From: Dasyornis broadbenti
Taxonomy: Eukaryota > Chordata > Aves > Passeriformes > Dasyornithidae
Assembly: GCA_013397935.1 (NCBI GenBank)
Contig: VZRN01005845.1
Coordinates: 151,434 to 215,433, forward strand
DNA: 64,000 bases
Direction of reading: 5' to 3'
Below are positions 42,101 through 52,900 of this stretch, piece after piece. The position numbers were made by a program, and so were the translations under genes. Each line of letters begins with the position of its first letter. Within the stretch, counting starts at the first letter, position 1. The notes under the pieces were generated by a model that was given only the letters and a program-made list of their open reading frames with translations, had not been told where the DNA came from and did no database searches.

Positions 42101-45100
42101 AAACAAAGATGCATAAAAAATGATTGCAGTGCTGCTAATAATTGACAAACTTCTTGTAAATATCACAGCAAATCAGAGATAAACCACTTTTCCCTGGAGC
42201 AGACGCACACCACGGGTAAATTTTATCTTAAGCCTAGAGATTTCTGCTCACAGCTTATACAATACTGCTGATGTGGAAGAAAAATGGCTTTTGGGTGGGG
42301 AGTGGAAGCAGAAGCATATCCTATACTAAAGCAAGTTTGATGATTTGTCTTCTGATCATTTAACTCCACCATTGGATGTGCAAATGTTGGCCTGCCTGCT
42401 CTCCCCAGACTACTAAGTACGCAACGGCTCATGCTGCTTAGCATTTTAAAAAAAGAAGTATATCAATTAAATAGGTCCTTAAGAAGGCAAATGTGTCAAA
42501 ACATAATCCCATACTCACCTTTTTGATTATGTGATGAAGTGGATCATTGCACATTCAGCCAATAGAAAAAGATGTTTTCCTGGGAAGGTTTTGTGGCTTC
42601 ACCCAGCTGAATATCTGGCTTTCTAGAAATCTATCCTTGTACAAGAGAGTTATGCTTGAGAGAGCAAGAGAATCTAGTATGAGAGAGCTTGAGAGTTATG
42701 CAAGAGAATCTAGTACAAAGAGATTTTAAAGCACAGTAACTTAAGATCTTTCCAAGTTGATTTTTTATTTTAAATGCAGTTTGCTTGCTATACTGTGATA
42801 CTTTTTTATTATTACTTTGACATTCCAATATATGCCTTTTCATAATCAGATTTTTGGAGTTAGTTTGGGGTTTTTTTATATACTCAATCCTGGATTAAGT
42901 ACACATTTGGTTTTTTGACAAAGATGACAAGGTTGTACCATCATCTCCCCTCAAGCTTAGTCTTAGATCATAGTAATCCAAAATTAGATGCTCAGAAGGC
43001 ATGGTAGCAATAATGACTACTAACAGTTTTCCCTGTGGACGATGTCTTTAGGTGCACAGGATAGACAAAACTATCTGCTGAAGGCAATAATTACATGAGC
43101 TAAGCATCTGCTTGCTAAAACCAGACAATTTATTTTCTAGAATTTACATTTCATACGAGAACATTGAGTGAATCTTCAAGAGATGATTAACGGAAACGTA
43201 ACTGGTAAAAGCTGATATAAACTCAGACATACTTCACCCTCCACATTCTTTCCCCTTACTTTCCCACTAGGACATTTATACCTAAATATGCTTTTCAAAT
43301 CACAGTTTTACCTAAGAGAGTAAAACAGTATTGAATAAAAAGATTAACACACAATATGTCTGGTTTCTCTTCATAGTGAGTTAACTGTTTCAGTACAACT
43401 TGAAATTCTTCGTCTTTTTGCAGCTCAACTTTATGCATGGTGAGCCATTTTATTAACATCACCCACCTGCTTCTAACTCCCTCTATTCTCACATCAGATG
43501 CTCTGAAAATCCCTTCTTCTGGTTTATGTGCTAATCTTCTGCAAGATGCACTCCTTCAGGAACAGCCCTTTGCTTTATAAAGCAAAAGCTTCCACAATAT
43601 TTTGCTAAGCTGTGCAAAAGGTGGGGGAAAATTACACCGTCTGAGAAACTTAAATTGAGGCAAGACATAGTTCATTGAATGAAAACTCTACACTGTATTC
43701 AGAGGGGCTATTCAGATGGAGACATCTGGTCTGATGACCCCAGGTCTACATTAGAGATAAGTGAAGACCTTGCTTTCTCTGAGCTCTGCCATAGCACCAG
43801 CAAACGTGCAAATTTGTTTGTTGGTGTAGTCCTTTGAAAGACCAACAGGGCTAATTCTGATTTTGCTAGAAAAGGTCTCGCTAAAGTTTTTCCAGACATG
43901 AATGACGTTCACCCTGTTCAGACACTTATAATGATCTTTACAATAAGACAAAGAATGAGCTAAGCCTGAAGGATTAGCTGGTACATAAAGGTGCTTAGCT
44001 GATTTTCTTTTGGTACTTATGCATTTTTGGAGTACCCCAGCAGCTGGGAACAAGTCCTGTAGAAATGGCTCCCAGCAGATGAAATAGCAGCTAGAAAAGA
44101 ATAAGAACTGGGTGTCAACTGTGATGAGAAGCCAAGAGCAGAGGTGGTGTACCTGCCTCTCCTCAGAGCAGGCAAGTGCACTTCAATCGAAGTGAATACT
44201 TAGCATAGTTGGGGGTGGCATTTCTCATCCGATCAGATGCAGCCAGAGCAGACTGTATATTAAAAACTGACATATAATACTCTGAAGATGCAGCTCTCTG
44301 CACCACAGTAGCCAAGATAACACCTTACTGTCCCACCAGTGGAATGAGAAGCTCATTTTTTGAAGTTGCTGGCAGTGAGAAAAACAAGAAGCAGGGCTGC
44401 TTAATGATCTTTTTTTCAGCTTACTTTAAATCTGGAGGGCCAGAGCACATATTGGTGATAAAATTTAATGTTTAATGGCCCTTACTAACCATATATACAT
44501 TTCAAGAAAAGTGAAGCCTGTTAATGAGTCAATTTCTGATCTCAGTTCAGTTATCTCAGTGCAGAAATGTAGTCATGAGCTTACAAAATATTTAATATTT
44601 AAAAAAAAATCCCCAAATTCACTAAAGAGAAATTAACATAGATTTTTTTCTGTTGGAAAATAGTAAATTGCAGAGAAATATTGAAATTTGGCAAAAGCTT
44701 AGTTTTCTCTTGTGCAGCTCTAGAATACAAGTACAGCAGCTTAATAGACATATGCATGAAATATAATTTGTTCTTTCTCAGGCCAAAATCTTGTTTTCTG
44801 AAGTACAGAAATAGCTATTCCTCTGTTTCCTAATGGCGAGAGCAGTTCACACATGAGTCTTCCCACCAAATGTCTGAACTTCCTTTTTTCCATGGAGTTG
44901 GTAACATTTTTGAAGATGGTATTCCTTGAAAATTCCCTACCCTAAAACTTCTACCTCCAGTTTATGATTATAGTAATTTGGAATACAAAGAAACTGAAGT
45001 AGGAAGGAACATCTGGAACTGCGACTGCTTGCTAAGTAACTTTTCTAAAGTACTCTTTGATGTCTATATTAAGAGCAAAGATGACAACCAGCATCACTTT

Positions 45101-46844
45101 TTTTTTTCATTACTGTGTAACCAAGCATTTTCTCATCTTCTTTTTAGCATTTTTGGCACTGAAAAGAAAAAAAGTGAAAGGGAACAGCAAACACTGTAGC
45201 AGCAAACACTGTAGCAGCAAACACTAGCTCACGTCTCCTACCTATATGCATTCTGCAAACACTTTCTTCTATTTAAAAAACTAAAGAGCAACGACATTGT
45301 GGATGATCAGGAAAGCCAGAAATAATTATAAGTGGACTGGATTCAGCTGAACATTGCATGTGAAAGCAAACATTTGATACTCTCAGTTAGAGTTTCCCCC
45401 TAGAAATTCAGGAATCAGGGCATTGGAGAGCTGTGAGTGAGGTGATAGCTTGCCCTGCTGAGCTCCTACTCTAAGACATAATAGACAAATGTTCAAGTAA
45501 TTGGCCCATCTGGTTCAAATATGTGCAGGTCACCTTCAGGTGTTCATTTAAACCCACTTCAGTAAATTGGAGCACAGCTGTTTACAGACACTGGCCTTAG
45601 CTTGGCTGATGTATCTGAGCTCCAACTTAATCAGTGGTTCATTAAAAATTGTGTGATTCAGACTGACATGCTATTTTGGACTATTTTAACCCCAAATTAA
45701 TTTATGTCTCAAAATTAATTTATGTCTCAAACACTCAAGACTAAAAAGAGAAGATTTTTTTTTCCTGTACCAGGGTATTTCATGTGAATCTAAAGAGGAA
45801 TTCTGACCTTTTTCATGTGAAGAATATTTATTTCAAGATCTGTAAGAACTACAGCTGCATCTGTGGTGACCCCAGAAGCTATCTGAAGCAATGCAATAAC
45901 AAGATTAGAAGTGCAATATCTTCTGTTCAGAAAATAATTTCCAAGCATGCAATTTGTATGCTGATACTAATGAGAATAAATATCTTATATAAGCCAGGAT
46001 GTTAAGAAACTGTAGTTAAATTCGTAGGAAGGTTCTGGGTTCTTTGGAAAAACTTTAGGTTCTCAGTGCACCTGAGACTAGTTCAATTACAGTCTAAGAG
46101 GATTTTTGTAACAAAATTTTGCATTGAAAATAAGTTAGTGCCTTAATTAGATGGTAACTTTATTTACTTCAGATTCAACAGCAAAACAATGATTTAGAGC
46201 ATCTGTTTTATTAACTTCGGGCCTAAAAAAAAGTTTCCTTCTGAGAATCTAAGGTGGGACCATCTTTGATTTCTATTAAATAAACTACAGATTCAAAACC
46301 ATGTTCCATGGATATAAGCATATTTTTGAAGTGCGCATCCTAAAATATTTTTCTGATATTACAAATATTTCTCAGCTTCTGGTTCAAGTGTTCTTGGAGC
46401 ACCTTTTCTGACAGAAGAATCAGCAAATCAATTCATACGACTCAAACGACATATACCATATTCTCCAAGCTACTGGGACTCAAGCAGCACCCAGAATACG
46501 TGGGGATCCATTGTGGCTGAACAGGTATCTTCTTCCTTCACCTTGCAGCATCTACTGAGAAAAAGAAAGCACATGTCTGGAATTAATATGTAACATAAAT
46601 CCTTTGGGGAAAGGGAGGAAACTTTTCTGATTTATCAACATGGGCAAGGCTGCTCAGTAGTCACGTGCTGTATTTATTCAGTATCAAAGCTCAGAATATT
46701 CCTTTCTGTTTTGATCTACTTCAGATTAGTGATTCATGGGCATCTTTGAGAGAAACAGCACAATACTACATGGACTTGGACCCTTTTGCCTTTGATCCCT
46801 CGATAGCCGTGTACGATAGGGTTTCTCAACAGAGCATTTCATAG
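39126..46844 (+). CDS. C3orf85: C3orf85-like small secreted protein (three exons)
   Basis: Joining 39126-39174, 46376-46524 and 46725-46844 gives an open frame of 105 residues with canonical GT/AG introns. Residues 1-24 form a signal peptide: a K at position 4, a hydrophobic core (ILVPALLFIA), and likely cleavage before A25 in VLG/APFL. Residues 38-41 are R-L-K-R, a furin-type site, so the precursor probably yields a short propeptide (25-41) and a mature peptide of about 64 residues. There are no cysteines. Three tryptophans (50, 59, 71) lie in the mature part, followed by TAQYYMDLDPFAFD. Human C3orf85, as I remember it, shares LGAPFL, ANQF(L/I)RLKRH, a YWD motif, TAQYY and FTFD near the C-terminus, in the same order. 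That makes orthology likely. The human protein ends sooner, so the last dozen residues may be a lineage extension. Its function is unknown to me. A distant resemblance to otospiralin is possible but untested. Confidence 0.75.
45185..45227 (+). repeat. Tandem repeat, 15-bp unit, nearly 3 copies
   Basis: Unit CAGCAAACACTGTAG occurs twice without change (45185-45199, 45200-45214). A third copy follows lacking GT (45215-45227). The clean copies suggest a recent origin. Confidence 0.9.
45694..45729 (+). repeat. Tandem duplication, 18-bp unit, 2 copies
   Basis: AAATTAATTTATGTCTCA is repeated exactly in tandem. The perfect identity indicates a recent slippage or duplication event within intron 1. 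Confidence 0.9.
46376..46524 (+). CDS. C3orf85-like exon 2 (propeptide, R-L-K-R site, start of mature peptide)
   Basis: The acceptor is ATTTCTCAG, ending at 46375. Entering in phase 1, the exon completes an alanine codon and reads 49 further codons without a stop, leaving at a codon boundary before GTATCT. It carries LGAPFLTEESANQF and the processing site R-L-K-R. The match to human C3orf85 is strongest here. Confidence 0.75.
46725..46844 (+). CDS. C3orf85-like exon 3 (C-terminus)
   Basis: The acceptor CTACTTCAG lies only 200 bases after exon 2. The frame continues in phase 0 for 39 codons to TAG at 46842-46844. The first part (ISDSWASLRETAQYYMDLDP) is likely helical and amphipathic, and aligns in order with the human tail. 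The last part after FDPSIA has no human counterpart that I recall. Confidence 0.7.
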   Translation: MSDSWASLRETAQYYMDLDPFAFDPSIAVYDRVSQQSIS

Positions 46845-46957
46845 TCTTGGAGCATGTGTGTACCTGAGTAAGTAAAACCGACCCACACGACACTGCTGAT
46901 GATTGATTTGTAGTGTCATAACTTAACATAGTAAAAACCCCAATTATATCTTGAAAA

Positions 46958-46963
46958 ATTAAA
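46958..46963 (+). terminator. Poly(A) signal candidate for the C3orf85-like gene
   Basis: ATTAAA lies 114 bases after the stop codon. It is the most common variant signal, and its position would give a very short 3' UTR. An AATAAA further on, near 47219, is an alternative. Confidence 0.4.
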
Positions 46964-48925
46964 GAAGATTTGATCTTACTGTCTGAGTTTAACAGTTATT
47001 TAAATTAGGTCATTTTATTGTGGCAGGTTCTTTTTAAAATATGTTTTGGAAAAAATCATTAAGATCTGAAAGAATATATATCCTTTTAAAAGTCCACAGA
47101 AGCTAAACTGCTTCCTATACAGTTGATTTAAAAAGCAGACAGAATGCAATTCCTGAGGAGAAAAATAAAAGATAAAAAACTCCATCTATTTCAGTAACGA
47201 AACTGTATTCAGTGTAGAATAAAACCTCCGCAGAACAAAGCAGAGACATAGCAGTTGGTAAAAGCAGTATTTATAGATCAGCACAGGAACACATGAAATG
47301 AAGCATCGCAAATTGTCTCAGAGAAATTGTTTAGGGCTGTGTTAAAATTGGATGCATTTTTGGGACAAAATTTTGTCAGATTTAGGGAGCAATTACTAAC
47401 TGATTCAGTTGGACAAGTACAAGGCAGAATACACACATTATTCCTGTGGAACACTTTTCCTATGAAGATATTGCAGTCCTTAAGAATGGACAGGGATGGG
47501 TAGAACTAAACTCATACTGCATCAGTGTTTAAAATAGTTACTAAGACAGCAATCTATCAGTCTGACTGAAACCACTAATAGGAAAATGGGTAAACTTCTT
47601 CTCATAATATACTTTGAATTGAATATGCTTTAATTTTATTGACTTAAATGTACCTTTCTTTTTGAAAATGTGTTTCATTTTGAAATGCAGCTTTTGAATA
47701 GACCTTTTATTTTTTATAAGACAAGAATTTGACTTGGAGAGTCTCAGAGTGAGCTTTCCAGGACTGTTCCACGTGAAAGGTGACACCAGTTTTACACACT
47801 CTTAGCAAAAGCAAAGTAGGAGAGAATAGCTAAAAGCTATAATTTACCTTCCCTCCTGCTGAGCCTTCAGCTAGTGCCATTGGGCAACTGGAAGAAAGCA
47901 CCAGGTTATTCTCTCATGATTTCTGATACTGATATAGGTGGATAGCAGCAGTCACTTCTGCCTTATGACAAATTTACCTGAAGACACTTTACTCTGTTTT
48001 CTGAAAGAAATCCACTGTCTTTCCCATCAGAAAAATTCCTCAAAGAGAAAAGCCCTAACTATGTCTAATTACTGGTTGTGCATCCATGTGCTTGATGGTT
48101 GTGATCACAGCAGCTGCCAGGCAGACTCCAGGATGAGTTATGCCTCCAGAAAGATAATCCTAATGATTTGCATATGACAGGATTAAAGCCACTTACATAA
48201 ACACATTTACAGGCACTCCCACTGAAGTATGTTTATGATTTCAAAGTAAGGCTAGTTAACTCCCAGACTGAAATAAACTTCCCAATGTTAATGTGACAGG
48301 AATTGACATCCAGAGTTTTTGTGAAGGCATATAGTAGCAAAAAAGCATCAAACTAGAAGTTACAAAAATCGTTATGGATAAAGTAGAACAATTCTTTCAA
48401 CCTTATTGTTACTGATTAGTGATAATTCTGAAATGGCAAGCCTATACAACCTGTGCAGCAATCTGGTTCTGTACTTCCAGAAGAAAACATTTGCAAAAAG
48501 CTGGCAAATCTGAAGACTACAGCTGTTGACAGGATCTTTAAATTGATTTTGTGAATTTTTTTTTCTAAAAGCAATTTATTCCATCTTTTCTAGCAACGAC
48601 ATCAGATCTTACATGGAGCTGCTACAGCAGTCTGGGACTCACCTCCAGCAACAAGATATTAAATCCTACACGTCTCGCATCTGGCCATGTTAGGATATGG
48701 CATGTTATGTATTTGCCATTATGTATTTGATAAGATGAATTTATCTCATCCCACTTGGGTCTAAACCCAAAATTAATACACTAATTCTCTGCATAAATAC
48801 TGCATATTTTATATTCATAAGTAGAACTGAGATGTAGGTCATAGTAAATTGAATAAGAAGTTGAAGAAAAACAACCATGAATTTTTAGCAGGTTGGATTT
48901 AAAAATGCCTAGTGTTTTCAGGTTA

Positions 48926-48972
<47 letters not shown>

Positions 48973-49368
48973 ACAAAACAATTGTGTTAAGATATACATT
49001 CTTGCTTCCATGACTGAAAACCATATTTTTATTTCTCAGTATTTTCCTTTAGCTACATTTTTGAGAGGCGAGTAAGAAAGGAAAATTGGTCACTTTAGAT
49101 GAATGAGAGAATTAGAGCATATTTGCTTCAGGTACACTTCTGTAATTCAAGTGCATTTCCATTTTCTCAAGTACTAGTAGTAAGTGTTGTAGTACACATC
49201 CATTTACGTCTATACTTTTCTTTCCTCAGTTAAACTTCTGTATTTGGTGTTGAATGCCAAAATCAACTGAACCCACAGCTACTACTGTGAATTATTTTTT
49301 CCTAGTCCACAGACATAGAAATTGGTGGAAACATTCATGGCTCCTTTCCTAAAAAAGAAAAAAAAGGT
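46964..49368. other. Intergenic, no gene recognised
   Basis: AT-rich spacer between the C3orf85-like gene and the solo ERVK-like LTR. Apart from the 43-bp T run I see no repeat, RNA gene or credible exon. Confidence 0.6.
48929..48971 (-). repeat. Poly(T) run, 43 bp
   Basis: The longest mononucleotide run in the window, 43 uninterrupted T. It may be the poly(A) tail of a minus-strand retroposed insertion or an expanded simple repeat. I do not recognise a retroposon body to its left. The open frame rich in lysine reported across it in reverse is an artefact. Confidence 0.9.
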
Positions 49369-49374
49369 GGTGAT
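49369..49374. other. Target-site duplication, left copy
   Basis: GGTGAT, identical to 49900-49905 across the solo LTR. Confidence 0.85.
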
Positions 49375-49899
49375 TGTGGAAGGCAGTGAGCCTTCAAGTC
49401 AACCTCCTGCACTCCCCCAGAGGAGTCAGAGCTAGGCAGCTCTCCCTCAAGGTCAGGGGGAGATATTGGAGTCATCCCAACAGGCCTTGGCTCTCCCATG
49501 CTAATAGCCCCTTCCCTGTTGGCTAATTGGTTTCCACCCCACCCACTGTTTTCCCCATATAAACTGACCTGTTTATATGGGGAAACTGTCCTGACCCCAA
49601 CACCTCAGGCTGGTCTCGTCCCTGGCCTCTCCTTTGCAGGGTGCTGGACAATAAAGACTACCTCTGTGGAACTGCCGTACGAGCCGCCTCACTCTCTCTA
49701 TCCGCGAGTTTGCCTTGGGTGATTTCACAAAAGAGCTGATCACTTGTAGCGGAGGAGTCGCTACACTTGCTGAAATCACTGTCGCTCCAGGAGGCTTTTG
49801 CCAGCACCCCTAGAGAGGCTGTTCCCCGCAGGACCCTCTGTCTAGGAAGGTCGCAGCTCCCCGGCGCTTGCCAGCACTGGATCCTCCCCGACCGTGACT
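49375..49899 (+). mobile_element. Solo LTR of an ERVK-like endogenous retrovirus
   Basis: Starts TGTGGAAGG and ends CCGTGACT. It is flanked by a perfect 6-bp target duplication GGTGAT (49369-49374 and 49900-49905), the size typical of class II (ERVK) integrases. In order it holds an inverted CCAAT (ATTGG, within GCTAATTGGTTTCC), a TATA motif at 49557-49563, AATAAA at 49650-49655 and a GC-rich U5. It aligns along its length with the LTR at 62439-62971, which has attached leader and gag, so the family and orientation are clear. No internal sequence adjoins this copy, so the provirus was lost by LTR-LTR recombination. The TATA region carries an extra inverted copy not present in the second LTR. 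Confidence 0.9.
49550..49585. repeat. 15-bp inverted repeat around the LTR TATA box
   Basis: TTTCCCCATATAAAC (49550-49564) and its exact reverse complement (49571-49585) are separated by TGACCT. The second LTR of the family (62439-62971) has only the left arm, so the right arm is an extra segment peculiar to this copy. Confidence 0.9.
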
Positions 49900-49905
49900 G
49901 GTGAT
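49900..49905. other. Target-site duplication, right copy
   Basis: GGTGAT, identical to 49369-49374, marking the insertion boundary. Confidence 0.85.
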
Positions 49906-52900
49906 GAATGTTATTTATGTCTTTATGCTAAGTTCTTGAGCTTGGAAGCTTTCTGGTTCCTATTCATTAATGTACCTTATTTCAGAATATCTTTGCAGAG
50001 AGGATTTGGCTCCCATGTTTCTCTTATGTATTATTAATATAATTCTAACAATTAAAATGTTTTTCAACCTTGGCCAAATTTTCTGCATGAACAAAGACAA
50101 CCTGTCTAGGAAAACAAAATCTATGGTAACCTTAATGGCAGGGTAGCTGAAGGAAGGCAATTTTTGCTCACTTTTTATCTCCAAAGAGCAGATTCTGCAT
50201 GATGTGTTTTCAGGATTCTTTGTGAATATGGACTGTATGCTGACTGGAAAAAAATTGAAGATAATGTTGGATCTTCTAGAAAGGAATCCATATTCTGTTT
50301 TTTTGGAAATCTCTACCATGCTCCTAGGTATGCAACTATCCTAAGGCTATTATTAATTTCCCTGTATAGGACAATGGGCCTGAAATTGCTATTATTCATT
50401 AGCTGAAGCTGAAAATTCATTAAACACTTGAAAGAGATAAATGAGGTGCAGGTTCAGTATTTGCCATGTAGGACTCCACATCTTCAGTCACACTACTTAA
50501 TTATGAACAGTTCATTCAAAGATTAAGGGTGACAAGTGATGTATAGACTAAAGACCTCTCTAGTTAAACACAGCCATGGCCTGTCCATGCTGCCCCCCGT
50601 TCCTGTGCTGCTCAACCTTGGATAAGCTAGTGCTCCAGACCCTAAACATTTCACTATTTTCCTCAGTAACAGCACAGGCATGACAGAGTTACTGAAACTC
50701 TTCCACTTATAGGAAGTCCTTATGCAGGACTGTAAGGATAAGCATCACTTTTTATTTTAAATGGATATGCAGTAAAATTCCTAGGATGCGCCTGCTCCAG
50801 CTGAGCACCTTGCTGGTCCCAGAGAAGCTGCAGCTCTGCAGGCAGTGATGCCCACACCACTTGTGAATCCATTCCTGAAACAGTGCTCTTTTCTGCTCTA
50901 CCTCTCTAATTGATGCTGTTGCTGCCAAGGCAGGGGTTTGTGATCTGTTTGCACATTAACTGCAATTTTCATGCCTGCATGGCAAGTTAAACCAAAATGG
51001 GGGTAGTTCAGGAGCTGGTTTGCAGATAGACAGCAGATATCCCTGCATTGTGGATGACAAAGTCCATCAATGAAGTTGAAAGTAGAATGAAGTGCTATCA
51101 GCTATCATCTGCTATCAGCTAGTGAGGTGCCTAACCCTTATGAGCTATTTTAGTGTTGTCAGAGCCATAAAATTAGAATAACCACTGTCTGTTGCCATGA
51201 GGACAGTCTTTCACAAGGCTGGCTTTGCAACCAAAATGTCAAACAAAGCCAGGGGATGCAATTTGACAGATCTGTTGTACTTAGACATGACTAATTCCTT
51301 TAAAGAAGTTGTTCTGAAAGCCAGAGACTCAATACTCAATCTGCAAATCCATAGCTTCAAGCTAATGTCACTAATTCAGATAATTAGTCTTGCTGAATTA
51401 AATGGGAAGAATTGTGCATGCATGAGTAGCAGTGGAGGATGAGGTGCTTATTGTGTGCTATCAAATACATGCCACTCATGACAATGAGCAAGTGGCTTTC
51501 ACAGCATTTGAATCTTAAATACCTCCATCTGCATTTATTAAGAACTGGGAAAAATATTTACCCTGTGAATTTGCTTCCCCTATTTATAATCACATATTGT
51601 TTCAGCACTTTAACACAAGTAACTTTGGACCCTTCTTTACTGACTTTTCCAACACATTTTCATGTTGCCACCTACAAGTTTTATCTCCTTGTTTTTTTCT
51701 ACACAGCACAGATACACAGGCAGTACCTTAGCAATGACAAAATCAAAGAATAGTGCTAAGCTAAAGAGAACTTCAAGAACATCTGTGCTGGTCATGGGAG
51801 TGGAATTACCTCAGGCCTCAGGGCACAGGACCTTTGCTTCTAGTGCAATGGAGAGCAGTACCTACAACTAGTTTCTGAATACTGCAACTTTTTTGAGAAA
51901 AATACCCTAAGCCACACTAGCACCAGAGTTCCCTGAGGCTAGAGAGAACAGAGTTCCTGTAAGAGAGGAAGAACAGGCAGAGAGGAAGAGGAGTTACAGG
52001 AAGCTGGAGTCAGGTTTGTTTCTGTATAGATGCTAACAGGATGGATGCAGAACATCTGCCAGGCAGCCTGAGTTTCCAACTCTTTCCTGAGTCATGTGAA
52101 CAGGGTGACTAAAATCAACAGAACAACAGAAATCAGGATGTCCAAGTATCTCTCCAACTCTGTCAAGCTGAATTGAAAACAGCCTACAAGTTACAAAATT
52201 ACTGTGGCAGACATAAGGGATAAACATGTACCTACTGAGACAACACGGTTGTAGGAGCCTTACTTTGTTAGGCAAACAGAGGAGGGATTCACTGTAGTCA
52301 GATGTGACAGGAGAAGTAAGAAAAGCCATCTTTCCAATAATAATTGAAGAAAAAGATTAATACTTCATGGCTTTCTTTAAATGAGAAAAGCAAGTAATTC
52401 TGAACATAGCAAATAGGGAAAGCTGTAGAATCCAAGTAACCTATATATAACCTACTTTACAAATGTTGAGTATGGGGTAAGTACTAAGATAAACTTGTCT
52501 ATAATTTCAGCAGGTGAGTATATGGGGGTAATGACAAAGAACTATTTATTTTATGATCTGAAATGGTTTCTTCAAACAGAACAGTAGCAACTGGTATTCA
52601 ATGAAAGTTCTACACCCTACTTCATAACTGTTGTAATTCATGTGATTGAACCTGGTCCCAAATGATTTTAATGCATAACCTTTTGAGTTTGCATCACACT
52701 GCTGTTGTTTCTTGCTTTACATTTGATCTTCTGTTGTCTTAATTTAAACCAGAACAGCTGAGACAAAAAGCTCATCTAATCTGTACCAACTGCTGGCTGC
52801 CAGCAAGAGTGAGCTGTGTTCAAACTAATTTTATGTTGGCTGACTAGGTATATAAACCACCCACCTGAGGCAGGTGCATTGCCATAACCACTTCATGTAG

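Larger units (their letters stand above)
39181..46370 (+). other. Intron 1 of the C3orf85-like gene
   Basis: About 7.2 kb of AT-rich intron. It holds two short perfect tandem duplications (45185-45227 and 45694-45729), a cryptic signal-peptide-like frame (39496-39538) and an orphan acceptor followed by an open frame at 45774-46006. No transposon was recognised in it. Confidence 0.6.

Noticed and set aside
45774..46006. Strong acceptor (T-rich tract then CCTGTACCAG) followed by a cysteine-containing open frame within intron 1
   Set aside because: The frame needs a phase-2 donor. Exon 1 of the surrounding gene ends in phase 1 and would run straight into a TGA, and no other donor was found.
50265..50330. 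Frame MLDLLERNPYSVFLEISTML ending at a GTATGC donor, tested as signal-peptide exon for the six-cysteine gene
   Set aside because: Charged residues interrupt the hydrophobic stretch, so it is a poor signal peptide; the phase match alone is weak evidence.
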